DNA of 64,000 nt, from assembly GCA_045039925.1 (NCBI GenBank), contig CP108400.1, positions 3,286,001 to 3,350,000 on the forward strand, in the 5' to 3' direction. Below are positions 43,145 through 52,583 of the stretch, one piece after another. The first letter of the stretch is position 1. Every line of letters begins with the position of its first letter. The notes below the pieces were generated by a model. That model was given only the letters and a program-made list of their open reading frames with translations. It was not told the DNA's origin and searched no databases. The position numbers and the translations under genes were made by a program. The stretch is from Yinghuangia sp045039925 (GTDB taxonomy: Bacteria > Actinomycetota > Actinomycetes > Streptomycetales > Streptomycetaceae).

Positions 43145-43493
43145 GGCCCACCCTCTTCGATCCGGCGACCCGGGCATGCCCGCGTCCCGGTCGGCTCCGC
43201 TCGTCTCTGGCTCAGTGTTCTGCCGCTTCGTACACATACTGGTCGAGGTCTGTGGTCGTCCCGGTCATGGTAGTGCTCTCGGCCGGGCCGAGGCAGGCGG
43301 TTCCGGAAGCGACGACCGCACGGCGTAACCGAAAACCAACGTACGGTGTCGGAAAACCCCGCAGAACCCTCCCACGGATTCAACGCAGCCGACACCCCTG
43401 GGGTTCCCGGACGAGCCCGGCCCCCGGGCGCGGCAACGTACTTTTCGTCAGGGAACCGGACATGCCGGACAACGTCAACTCCCCTGGTCCGAC
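43145..43493. other. osaA-osaB intergenic region
   Basis: 349 bases with no supportable ORF. It must hold the osaB promoter. TTGACG occurs on the minus strand near 43480, but no convincing -10 at the right distance was found. Slightly lower GC at 43330-43390. Confidence 0.4.
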
Positions 43494-46400
43494 TCAGTGT
43501 TCCAGCCAGGAACGGATGAGGCCGAGGAGGTGCGCGGTGTCCACGGGCTTGGCCACGTAGTCGGACGCACCGGACGCGATGCTCTTCTCCTGGTCGCCCT
43601 TCATCGCCTTCGCCGTCAGCGCAACAATCGGCAGCCCCGCGTACTGCGGCATACGCCGGATGGCCGCAGTCGTGGCGTACCCGTCCATCTCCGGCATCAT
43701 GATGTCCATCAGGACGATGGCGATGTCCTCCTCCGCCTGGAGCTTCTCGATGCCTTCACGGCCGTTCTCCGCATAGGTGACCACCAGGCCGTACTGCTCC
43801 AGCACGCTTGTGAGAGCGAACACATTGCGGACGTCGTCGTCGACGATCAGCACCTTCTCGCCGTGGAAGGCCCCCTCGAACGGCTCCACGGCCGGCTTGG
43901 TCCGGGCCTCGGCGGGAGTGGGCCGCGCCACGTCCGCGACGAAATCGGCCAGCGCGTCCGGCGACGAGACCCGGTGCAGGGTGGCGATGCGGCGCCGGTA
44001 GCCGCGCAGGCGGGCCGCCTCGGAGCGGGTGGGGCGCCCGGGGATGTGCACCAGGACCGGGACGTCCTCCAGGTCCATGCGGTCGGTGAGGGCGTCCAGC
44101 AGCCGCCAGGCCCCCTCCTCGGCCAGCCTGAGGTCGACGACGATGCACGCGGGGCCGAACAACTCGACCGCCGCGGTGGCCTCGGAGGCGGTGGCCGCGG
44201 TCGCCACCTCCACCTGGTCGCCGAGCCCGGCGAGGGTCGTGACGATCGGGCCGCCGTCCGGGCGCGGCTCCTCGACCGCCAGGACCCGGCGGCGTGCGGG
44301 GGCGTTGGGGGCGCGGCGCGGCGCCTCGATCTCGCCCGCGGGCGCCTCGGCGGGCGCGGCGATCTGCCGGGTCTCGCCGACCCCGCCCTGGCGGGCGAGC
44401 GCCACCCCGACGGGAGTCGGGTCGTCCTCCGCGAGCACGTTGTCGAGCGGGATGTAGAGCGTGAACGTGCTGCCGCGGCTCGGCTCGCTCTCGGCGTGGA
44501 TCTCGCCGCCGAGCAGCCAGGCGATCTCGCGGCTGATCGACAACCCGAGGCCGGTGCCGCCGTAGCGGCGGCTGGTCGTGCCGTCGGCCTGCTGGAACGC
44601 CTCGAAGATGACCTTGAGCTTGTCCTCCGCGATCCCGATGCCGGTGTCGACCACGGAGAACGCGATGGCCTGCTCGGCGTCCTCCAGGTCCCCGCCGCTG
44701 ACCGGGATGTCGTCGGTGAGCCGGATCACCACCTCGACGGACCCGCTGTCGGTGAACTTGACCGCGTTCGACAGGAGGTTGCGCAGCACCTGCTGGAGGC
44801 GCTGCTCGTCCGTGTAGAGCGTGGCGGGGACCTCGGACGAGACGTGGACGGTGAAGTCCAGCCCCTTCTCGGAGGTCAGCGGGCGGATGGTGGCCTCGAC
44901 GTAGTCCATGAGCTGGACCAGGGCGATCCGCGCCGGGCGTACGTCCATCTTCCCGGCCTGCACCTTGGACAGGTCGAGGATGTCGTTGATCAGCTGCAGC
45001 AGGTCCGAACCGGCCGCGTGGATGGTCTCGGAGAACTCCACCTGCTTGCGGGTGAGGTTGCCCTCGACGTTGTCGGCGAGCAGCTTGGCGAGGATCAGCA
45101 GGCTGTTGAGCGGGGTCCGCAGCTCGTGCGACATGTTCGCGAGGAACTCGGACTTGTAGCGCGACGACAGCGCAAGCTGCTCGGCGCGCTCCTCCAGCGC
45201 CTTGCGGGCCTGCTCGATCTCGCTGTTCTTGATCTCGATGTCGCGGTTCTGCCGGGCCAGCAGCTCGGCCTTGTCCTCGAGTTCGGCATTCGAGTTCCGC
45301 AACTCGCCCTGCTGGCGCTGGAGTTCTTCGGAACGCTCCTGGAGCTCCTCGGTCAGCCGCTGCGACTCGGCGAGCAGCATCTCGGTCCTCGAGTTCGCCA
45401 TGATCGTGTTGACCGTGACGCCGATCTGCTCGTTGAGCTGCTCCAGGAAGTTGCGGTGCACCTGGGTGAACGCGCTGAACGACGCCAGTTCGAGCACGCC
45501 GAGCAGCTGGTCCTCGAACAGCACCGGGAGCACGACCACGTTGACCGGGGACGCCTCGCCGAGGCCCGAGGAGATCTTGATGTATCCGGGCGGCGCCTTC
45601 TCGACGAGGATCGAGCGCTTCTCCAGCGCGGCCTGGCCGACCAGCGACTGGCCGAGCCGGAAGCGCGTCGGGGCACCGCCGTTCTGGTAGCCGTAGCTGG
45701 CGATCAGGCGCAGCTCGATGCGGTCCTCGACGGTCGGCTCGGCGAGGAAGAACGCGCCGTGCTGGGCGGACACGACCGGGGTCAGCTCGCTCATGATGAG
45801 GGCGGCGACCGCCATGAGGTCGCGGCGGCCCTGCATCAGTCCGGAGATGCGCGCGAGGTTGGTCTTGAGCCAGTCCTGCTCGCGGTTCGCCCGGGTCGTC
45901 TCGCCGAGGTTGGCGATCATCTGGTTGATGTTGTCCTTGAGCTCCAGGATCTCGCCGCGCGCGTCGACGTCGATCTGGAGGGTCAGGTCGCCGCGGGTCA
46001 CCGCGGTGGCGACCTCGGCGATGGCACGCACCTGGCGGGTCAGGTTCCCGGCCAGTTCGTTGACGTTCTCGGTCAGCTGCTTCCAGGTGCCCGAGACACC
46101 CTCGACCTCGGCCTGGCCGCCGAGGATTCCGTCGGTGCCCACCTCGCGGGCCACCCGGGTGACCTCGCCGGCGAACGCGGACAGCTGGTCGACCATCGTG
46201 TTGATGGTGGTCTTGAGCTCCAGGATCTCCCCGCGGGCGTCGACCGTGATCTTCTGCGACAGATCGCCGCGGGCGACCGCCGTGGTGACCTCGGCGATGC
46301 TCCGCACCTGGCCGGTGAGGTTGTCGGCCATCGAGTTGACGTTGTCGGTGAGGTCCTTCCAGGTCCCCGACACACCGGGCACGTGCGCCTGGCCGCCGAG

Positions 46401-49262
46401 GATGCCCTCCGTACCCACCTCGCGGGCCACCCGCGTCACTTCGTCGGCGAACGCGCGCAGGGTGTCGACCATCGTGTTGATGGTGTTCTTCAGTTCGAGG
46501 ACCTCGCCGCGGGCGTCGACGGTGATCTTCTGCGACAGGTCGCCGTCGGCGACCGCGGTGGCGACCTGGGCGATGTTGCGGACCTGACTGGTCAGGTTGT
46601 TGCCCATCGAGTTGACGTTGTCGGTGAGGTCCTTCCAGGTGCCGGACACGCCGCGGACGCGCGCCTGGCCGCCGAGGATGCCCTCCGTACCCACCTCGCG
46701 GGCCACCCGCGTCACTTCGTCGGCGAACGCGGACAACTGGTCGACCATCGTGTTGATGGTGTCCTTGAGCTCCAGGATCTCGCCGCGGGCGTCGACCATG
46801 ATCTTCTGGGTGAGGTCGCCGCGGGCGACCGCGGTGGTGACCTCGGCGATGCTGCGCACCTGGCCCGTCAGGTTGCTCGCCATGACGTTGACGGACTCGG
46901 TGAGGTCCTTCCAGGTGCCCGAGACGCCCTTGACGTCGGCCTGGCCGCCGAGGCGCCCTTCGGTGCCCACCTCGCGGGCGACGCGCGTGACCTCGCCCGC
47001 GAACGCGGACAGCTGGTCGACCATCGTGTTGATGGTGGTCTTGAGTTCGAGGATCTCGCCGCGGGCGTCGACGGTGATCTTCTGCGACAGGTCGCCCTGC
47101 ACGACTGCGGTGGCCACCGAGGCGATGCTGCGCACCTGCCCGGTGAGGTTGCCCGCCATGAAGTTCACGGAGTAGGTCAGGTCGCGCCACACGCCGCCGA
47201 GACCGAGCACCTGGGCCTGGCCGCCCAGGATGCCCTCGGTGCCCACTTCGCGGGCCACACGGGTCACTTCGGAGGCGAAGGCCGACAGCTGGTCGACCAT
47301 GGTGTTGACGGTGTTCTTGAGTTCGAGGATCTCGCCGCGGGCGTCGACGTCGATCTTCTTGGACAGGTCGCCGCGCGCGACGGCGGTGGTCACGTCGGCG
47401 ATGTTGCGGACCTGGCCGGTGAGGTTCCCGGCCATGAAGTTCACCGAGTCGGTCAGGTCGAGCCAGACGCCGGCGACGCCTGGCACGACGCGCGCCTGGC
47501 CGCCGAGGATGCCGTCGCTGCCCACTTCGCGGGCGACGCGGGTCACTTCGGAGGCGAAGGCCGACAACTGGTCGACCATGGTGTTCACGGTGTTCTTCAG
47601 CTCCAGCATCTCGCCGGAGACATCCACCGTGATCTTCTGCGACAGATCGCCCCGGGCGACGGCCGTGGACACCTGGGCGATGTTGCGGACCTGGCCCGTG
47701 AGGTTGCCGGCCATGAAGTTGACGGAGTCGGTCAGGTCCTTCCACGTTCCGGCGACGCCGGGCACCTGGGCCTGGCCGCCGAGGATGCCGTCGCTGCCGA
47801 CCTCGCGGGCGACGCGGGTCACTTCGGACGCGAAGGCCGACAACTGGTCGACCATCGTGTTGACGGTGTTCTTCAGCTCCAGCATCTCGCCGGAGACATC
47901 CACCGTGATCTTCTGCGACAGATCGCCCTGCGCGACCGCCGTGGTGACCTGCGCGATGTCGCGGACCTGCGCGGTCAGGTTGAAGAACGCCGTGTTGACG
48001 TTGTCGGTCAGGTCCTTCCAGATCCCGGCCGCGCCGGGCACCTGCGCCTGGACGCCGAGGCGGCCCTCGAAGCCGACCTCGCGGGCGACGCGGGTCACCT
48101 CGGACGCGAAGGTCCGCAGGGTCCCGGTCATCGAGTTGATCGTCTCGGCGAGCTGGGCCATCTCGCCGCGCGCCGACACGGTGATCCGCTGCGAGAGGTC
48201 GCCGTACGCGACGGCGGTGGTCACCTGGGCGATGTCGCGGACCTGCGCGGTCAGGTTGCCGGCCATGACGTTGACCGAGTCCGTCAGGTCCTTCCAGGTG
48301 CCCGAGACACCCTCCACGCGCGCTTGGCCGCCGAGGCGTCCCTCGGTGCCGACCTCCCGGGCCATGCGGGTGACCTCGTCGGCGAACCCGGAGAGCTGGT
48401 CGACCATCGTGTTGACGGTGATCTTGAGCTCCAGCATCTCGCCCGCGACCTCGACGGTCACCTTGCGCGAGAGGTCGCCCTTGGCCACCGCGGTGGTCAC
48501 CAGCGCGATGTCGCGGACCTGCGCGGTCAGGCGGCTGGCCATCGTGTTGACCGAGTCGGTGAGGTCCTTCCAGCTGCCGGAGACGCCGCGGACCTGCGCC
48601 TGGCCGCCGAGCTTGCCCTCGGTGCCGACCTCGCGCGCCACCCGGGTGACCTCGTTGGTGAACGCGGAGAGCTGGTCCACCAGCCCGTTGACCGTACGGC
48701 CCATGCGGTTGAACTCGCCGCGCAGCGGCTGGTCCCCGATGCGCTGGTCCATGCGCTGCGACAGGTCGCCCTCGGCGACCGCGGCGAGCACCCTGCCGAC
48801 CTCGACGGTGGGTCGGACCAGGTCCTCGACGAGCGCGTTCGCGGCGTCGAAGCTGGTCGCCCAGGCACCCTCCCCCGGGCCCGGGACGAATCGCTCGCTC
48901 AGCTTCCCTTCGCGGCCGACGACGCGGCGCACCCGGGCCAGTTCGTTGGCCAGGTGCTGGTTGCGGTCCACGACGTCGTTGAAGACCGCGGCGACCTCGC
49001 CCATGAGGCCGTCGCCGGACACGGACAGACGGCGCCGGAAATTGCCGTCGCGTACCGCGGTCAGCGCGTCGAGCAGCTGGCGCAGCTCGCGCTCGTCGTC
49101 ACGCCGGGCGGTGGCGACACCACCGCCCGTGCCCGGAGCTTCGTCCTGCGGTACGCCCTTGCGCGAGTTCCCCGGTGCCTTGGCCGAGCTGCCGCCGGCA
49201 GCCTTGCCCGCACCCTTCGCCGCGCTTGTGGCGCGTCCGTCCCGCCTGGAAGCGTTCGCCAT
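43494..49262 (-). CDS. osaA: Giant HAMP-array hybrid sensor histidine kinase OsaA
   Basis: 1922 residues with no signal peptide or membrane helix, so cytoplasmic. After a basic disordered N-terminus (about 1-55) come a HAMP-like region (60-205) and ten 92-residue HAMP-type repeats (about 206-1127), each with TRVAREVG, GxWKDLTDSVN, QVRDIAxVTTAVAxGDLSxK and ELKxTVNTMVDQLSAFA. Then follow a GAF domain, a coiled coil, HisKA with H1379 in SHELRTPLNSLL, HATPase_c, a degenerate receiver (VVDLRLAEEG) and a final receiver with D1853 (VLMDIMMPEMDG). This matches OsaA of the osmoadaptation system. GGAGGA eight bases before ATG 49262 fixes the start; a much longer frame upstream is a shadow. Confidence 0.93.
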   Translation of the reverse strand: MANASRRDGRATSAAKGAGKAAGGSSAKAPGNSRKGVPQDEAPGTGGGVATARRDDERELRQLLDALTAVRDGNFRRRLSVSGDGLMGEVAAVFNDVVDRNQHLANELARVRRVVGREGKLSERFVPGPGEGAWATSFDAANALVEDLVRPTVEVGRVLAAVAEGDLSQRMDQRIGDQPLRGEFNRMGRTVNGLVDQLSAFTNEVTRVAREVGTEGKLGGQAQVRGVSGSWKDLTDSVNTMASRLTAQVRDIALVTTAVAKGDLSRKVTVEVAGEMLELKITVNTMVDQLSGFADEVTRMAREVGTEGRLGGQARVEGVSGTWKDLTDSVNVMAGNLTAQVRDIAQVTTAVAYGDLSQRITVSARGEMAQLAETINSMTGTLRTFASEVTRVAREVGFEGRLGVQAQVPGAAGIWKDLTDNVNTAFFNLTAQVRDIAQVTTAVAQGDLSQKITVDVSGEMLELKNTVNTMVDQLSAFASEVTRVAREVGSDGILGGQAQVPGVAGTWKDLTDSVNFMAGNLTGQVRNIAQVSTAVARGDLSQKITVDVSGEMLELKNTVNTMVDQLSAFASEVTRVAREVGSDGILGGQARVVPGVAGVWLDLTDSVNFMAGNLTGQVRNIADVTTAVARGDLSKKIDVDARGEILELKNTVNTMVDQLSAFASEVTRVAREVGTEGILGGQAQVLGLGGVWRDLTYSVNFMAGNLTGQVRSIASVATAVVQGDLSQKITVDARGEILELKTTINTMVDQLSAFAGEVTRVAREVGTEGRLGGQADVKGVSGTWKDLTESVNVMASNLTGQVRSIAEVTTAVARGDLTQKIMVDARGEILELKDTINTMVDQLSAFADEVTRVAREVGTEGILGGQARVRGVSGTWKDLTDNVNSMGNNLTSQVRNIAQVATAVADGDLSQKITVDARGEVLELKNTINTMVDTLRAFADEVTRVAREVGTEGILGGQAHVPGVSGTWKDLTDNVNSMADNLTGQVRSIAEVTTAVARGDLSQKITVDARGEILELKTTINTMVDQLSAFAGEVTRVAREVGTDGILGGQAEVEGVSGTWKQLTENVNELAGNLTRQVRAIAEVATAVTRGDLTLQIDVDARGEILELKDNINQMIANLGETTRANREQDWLKTNLARISGLMQGRRDLMAVAALIMSELTPVVSAQHGAFFLAEPTVEDRIELRLIASYGYQNGGAPTRFRLGQSLVGQAALEKRSILVEKAPPGYIKISSGLGEASPVNVVVLPVLFEDQLLGVLELASFSAFTQVHRNFLEQLNEQIGVTVNTIMANSRTEMLLAESQRLTEELQERSEELQRQQGELRNSNAELEDKAELLARQNRDIEIKNSEIEQARKALEERAEQLALSSRYKSEFLANMSHELRTPLNSLLILAKLLADNVEGNLTRKQVEFSETIHAAGSDLLQLINDILDLSKVQAGKMDVRPARIALVQLMDYVEATIRPLTSEKGLDFTVHVSSEVPATLYTDEQRLQQVLRNLLSNAVKFTDSGSVEVVIRLTDDIPVSGGDLEDAEQAIAFSVVDTGIGIAEDKLKVIFEAFQQADGTTSRRYGGTGLGLSISREIAWLLGGEIHAESEPSRGSTFTLYIPLDNVLAEDDPTPVGVALARQGGVGETRQIAAPAEAPAGEIEAPRRAPNAPARRRVLAVEEPRPDGGPIVTTLAGLGDQVEVATAATASEATAAVELFGPACIVVDLRLAEEGAWRLLDALTDRMDLEDVPVLVHIPGRPTRSEAARLRGYRRRIATLHRVSSPDALADFVADVARPTPAEARTKPAVEPFEGAFHGEKVLIVDDDVRNVFALTSVLEQYGLVVTYAENGREGIEKLQAEEDIAIVLMDIMMPEMDGYATTAAIRRMPQYAGLPIVALTAKAMKGDQEKSIASGASDYVAKPVDTAHLLGLIRSWLEH
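45882..48647 (-). repeat. Ten 276-bp coding repeats (HAMP array) within osaA
   Basis: Ten in-frame direct repeats of 92 codons. Units differ mainly in a short variable stretch (for example VRGVSG, VPGVAG, VLGLGG), and one copy has an extra residue (RVVPGVAG). Several are near-identical at the DNA level, so unequal recombination is possible. Confidence 0.9.
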
Positions 49263-49619
49263 CTCGAGATTCCTCCACCCGGCCCCGGCGCCCGCCCGGT
49301 CCCTCGGCCCGGGTGGGGCGGTCGCCGCTGATAGCGGCAGTCTTCCACCATCCCACGGAGCGCAGGGCCGAGTCCCCAGGTCCGGCGGCCGTACACAGGG
49401 GTCAATGTTCGTCAAGGACCTGCGCCCGTGTCGCGACGACGCGGTAATGTGCGGAGCTGCCGCGTGACTACGTCGCGCCGGGTAGCCGAGCAGTGGCACA
49501 AAGAGACAGATCCGCAGAATGGTCGCGAACCAGGCATAACACCTGATCACGACAGTTCGCCACGAGACAGATCGGGAAGGGCAGCGAGGTCGCGCCACCG
49601 CAATCACCGACGTCGCAGG
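49263..49619. other. Divergent intergenic region between osaA and the SpoIIE-type gene
   Basis: 357 bases, less GC-rich between 49480 and 49560. It must carry both promoters. No palindrome or confident -10/-35 pair was identified, and no ORF is supported. Confidence 0.4.
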
Positions 49620-52178
49620 ATGCACATGGATCCGGAAACCGACATGGTCGTCACCGCGAGAGTGAGCGCCACGTTCGCCCCTGAGGGCCGTTCGGTGGCC
49701 GCCGCGCGATCCTTCGTACGCCAGACCCTGACCGAGTGGGACGCGGCGGGCGTCGTGGACGACGCCGTCCTGCTCGTCAGCGAGCTTGTGACCAACGCCA
49801 TCGTGCACGCCGGCACCGCCACCGAGGTGTCCTGCGTGCGGTACGACGCGGCCGTGCAGATCGAGGTCGTCGACCGCTACCCGACCCTGGAGCTGCCCGC
49901 TCCGGTGGGCGTCTTCGACACGGACGACGAAAGCGGGCGCGGACTCTTCCTGTCCGCGTCGATCGCCTCGGCGTGGGGTGTGGAGTACACCAAGTCCGTC
50001 AAGCAGGTGTGGTTCCGCCTCGACCTGCCGGACGGCGGGTCCGCCACCAGCCTGGCCGGACCGACCCTGCCCACGCACGTACTGCCCGGCGCGGACACAC
50101 CCGTCCGCGTCGCGGTCGTGCACGCCGACGCGCACCAGCGCGTGACGCACTGGAACGTGGACGCCGCCGACCTGTTCGGCCGCTCGGCGCAGAACGCGGT
50201 GGGCATGCGCCTGTCCGAACTGGTCGACTGGCCGCACACCCCCGACAACTCCGACGCGGACCTGCCGTTCGCGGCGATGCTCGAACTGTCCCGCTGGCAG
50301 GGCATGTACGACATCCGGCACGGCGAAGGCCGCCCCGTGCGCGTCTTCGCCTCGCACGTGCGCCTGCGCGACGCGTCGGACAACCCCCAACTCGTCCTGC
50401 TGGCCGTCCCCGCCCGGGCCCGGGCGGTGCTGGAGAACCGTGCCGCGGCGGCCGCCGGCCGCACGCCGGTGCCGCCGCCCACCGACGCGGAATGGGACGG
50501 ACTCGACGGCGCGAACCGCCCCGGACTCGACGACCTCCTCCAGCGCGCCATCGAGCGCGCCCGCGATCTCCTCGACGGCGACGCCGCGTTCGTGCTCATC
50601 GCCACCGACGACGAGAGCGAGATGGAGGTCCGCGCCACCACCGGCCTCGGGTCCGCGCAACAGCGGTTCGCCCGTGTACCGGTGGAGACCACGACGGGCC
50701 GCTTCGGCACCGCACGCATGCCCGCGGTCCACGACGACGCCGAGGCCGTCCGCGATGCGGTCCCGCTGCTCGCCGACACCGTCATGCGCTCCGCCGTCAC
50801 CGCTCCGCTCAAGGTCGAAGGACGGCTGACCGGCACGCTCGGCGTCGCGTCGGAGTCGACGTCGCACTTCGACAACGACGCCGCAGCGCGCCTGCAACGT
50901 GCGGCCGACCGCATCTCGCTGTCCGTGGAGAGCGCGCGGCTGTCCGAGCTGGAACGGGTCCGCCGCGGCTCGCTGTCGTTCCTCGCCGAGGCCTCCGACC
51001 TGCTCGCGGGCACCCTGGACCCGGAGATGACGCTGGCGATGGTCGCGCAGATCGTCGTCCCCCGGCTGGCGACGTGGTGTGCGGTGCACACGATCGGCGA
51101 CGGTCATGACCCGGTCCTCAGTTGTGTCTGGCACACCGACGAAATGCGCATCGACGACCTCCGGGAGTTGTTGGACAAGGCGGACCCGCCGCGCGCCCAC
51201 CCCACGCCGGGCGCCCGCGCGTGGCCCGGGCTGCGGCGCCTGGGCCCCGAGGCCGCGGCGCAGCACGAGGATCTGGTGACCGGCGAGGTGGTGTCCCTTC
51301 CGCTGGTCGCCCGCGGCCGGGGCATCGGCATGCTGACCCTGGGCAACGCGACCGGCGAACGCTTCCGACGCGAGACCCTGGAGCTCGCCGAGGACCTCTC
51401 GCGCCGGGCCGCGCTCGCGATGGACAACGCCCGCCTGTACTCCGAGCGCAGCGCCACCAGCCAGGCGCTGCAGCGCAGCCTCCTGCCGCCCGACCTGCCG
51501 CGGGTGCCGGGCCTGGACATCGAGGTGGTCTACCAGGCGTCCGGCGAGAGCAACGAAGTCGGCGGCGACTTCTACGACTTGTTCACCATCACTCCCGAAC
51601 TGTGGGGCTTCGCGATCGGCGACGTCTGCGGCACGGGCCCAGAGGCGGCGGCCGTCACCGGCCTCGCCAGGCAGGCCCTGCGCCTGCTGGCCCGCGAGGG
51701 CATGCCCGTCCCAGCGGTGCTGCAGCGCCTCAACACCGCGATCCTGGACGAGGGTCCGCGCAGCCGCTTCCTCACCCTCCTCCACGGGCACATCACCCAT
51801 CGCGACGGCGGCGGCGTACGCCTCAACCTGGTGTCGGCCGGACACCCCCTCCCGCTCCGGCTGCGCCCCGACGGGCACGTCGAACAGGTGGCCACACCAC
51901 AGCCGTTGCTCGGTGTGCTGGACGAACTGGACCTGGTCTCGGAGATCGTCGACCTCGACCCGGGCGACGTACTGCTGTGTGTCACCGACGGCGTCACCGA
52001 ACGCCGCGAGGGCAGCCGCATGATGGGCGAAGACGGCCTCGCCGCGGTCCTGGCCGGATGCACCGGCCTCACCGCGGGTGCGGTCGCCGCACGCGTCCAC
52101 CGGGCCGTCGAAGCCTTCGCCGCCGAACCCGCCCGCGACGACATGGCCATCGTCGTCCTGCGCGTCGCCGAGAACTGA
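49620..52178 (+). CDS. SpoIIE-type PP2C phosphatase with ATPase, PAS and GAF domains
   Basis: 852 residues. The N-terminal RsbW-like ATPase/kinase domain (about 10-145) has LLVSELVTNAIVHAGTATE and SGRGLFLSASIA. A PAS-like region (about 160-265) and one or two GAF domains follow. The C-terminal PP2C/SpoIIE phosphatase (about 625-852) has QRSLLPPDLPRVPGLDIEVVYQASGESNEVGGDFYDLF, GDVCGTGPEAAAVTGLARQ, LVTDG-type LLCVTDGVTERRE and the final RDDMAIVVLRV. Such proteins control anti-anti-sigma factors. Divergent from osaA, so it may share its stress signal. ATG 49620 or 49626; the former is chosen. Confidence 0.9.
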   Translation: MHMDPETDMVVTARVSATFAPEGRSVAAARSFVRQTLTEWDAAGVVDDAVLLVSELVTNAIVHAGTATEVSCVRYDAAVQIEVVDRYPTLELPAPVGVFDTDDESGRGLFLSASIASAWGVEYTKSVKQVWFRLDLPDGGSATSLAGPTLPTHVLPGADTPVRVAVVHADAHQRVTHWNVDAADLFGRSAQNAVGMRLSELVDWPHTPDNSDADLPFAAMLELSRWQGMYDIRHGEGRPVRVFASHVRLRDASDNPQLVLLAVPARARAVLENRAAAAAGRTPVPPPTDAEWDGLDGANRPGLDDLLQRAIERARDLLDGDAAFVLIATDDESEMEVRATTGLGSAQQRFARVPVETTTGRFGTARMPAVHDDAEAVRDAVPLLADTVMRSAVTAPLKVEGRLTGTLGVASESTSHFDNDAAARLQRAADRISLSVESARLSELERVRRGSLSFLAEASDLLAGTLDPEMTLAMVAQIVVPRLATWCAVHTIGDGHDPVLSCVWHTDEMRIDDLRELLDKADPPRAHPTPGARAWPGLRRLGPEAAAQHEDLVTGEVVSLPLVARGRGIGMLTLGNATGERFRRETLELAEDLSRRAALAMDNARLYSERSATSQALQRSLLPPDLPRVPGLDIEVVYQASGESNEVGGDFYDLFTITPELWGFAIGDVCGTGPEAAAVTGLARQALRLLAREGMPVPAVLQRLNTAILDEGPRSRFLTLLHGHITHRDGGGVRLNLVSAGHPLPLRLRPDGHVEQVATPQPLLGVLDELDLVSEIVDLDPGDVLLCVTDGVTERREGSRMMGEDGLAAVLAGCTGLTAGAVAARVHRAVEAFAAEPARDDMAIVVLRVAEN

Positions 52179-52195
52179 CCTGTTGCCGACGCTGC

Positions 52196-52555
52196 TCAGC
52201 CGATGGCGGGCGTCCTCCGGGTGACGGCTTCGCAGACGGACTCGACGGCCTTCGCGAGCCGCAGGACGTCGATGTCACGGCCTGGGCGACCGACTGTCTG
52301 AATCCTGTAGGCCATACCCTGCGCGTCGAACCCCGCCGGCACCGATGCCAACGGACACCGCAACGTCGCCGGCAACGCGGTGGATAGCATCGCCGCGACC
52401 GGGTCCGGCAGTTCGGACGTGCCGATGCGCCGCACCCACCGTTGGTGTTGGGCCGGAAGCCCGCACGGTAGCGAGGCGATTTCGGCCCGGCGGGCGCGCC
52501 CGAGGGGGCTGCTCGGGCGCGCCCTGGCCTGAAGGCGCTCCCCCGTCGCGGACAC
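52196..52555 (-). pseudogene. Remnant of an amidase C-terminus
   Basis: A 119-codon frame. The last 50 residues, CPLASVPAGFDAQGMAYRIQ then TVGRPGRDIDVLRLAKAVESV, match the C-terminal strand-helix block of amidase-signature enzymes (typical form ASVPAGF..G.P.G.Q.VGR.G.D..VL.LA). The catalytic Lys and Ser-rich motifs are absent, and no frame upstream restores them. The preceding part (about 52400-52555) is not recognisably amidase. This is therefore a truncated, decayed gene, different in sequence from the intact amidase at 16027-17583. It lies 17 bases from the stop of the SpoIIE-type gene. Confidence 0.6.
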
Positions 52556-52583
52556 CTGGGGGGCAGGTGACGCCGGGGCGCGT

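Noticed and set aside
43497..49331. 1944-codon plus-strand ORF opposite osaA
   Set aside because: It mirrors the GC3-biased codons of osaA in the antiparallel frame, has low-complexity, arginine/valine/aspartate-rich sequence and no domain.
49263..52100. N-terminal extension of the osaA frame by about 945 codons
   Set aside because: It is antisense to the SpoIIE-type phosphatase, and ATG 49262 has a good ribosome site.
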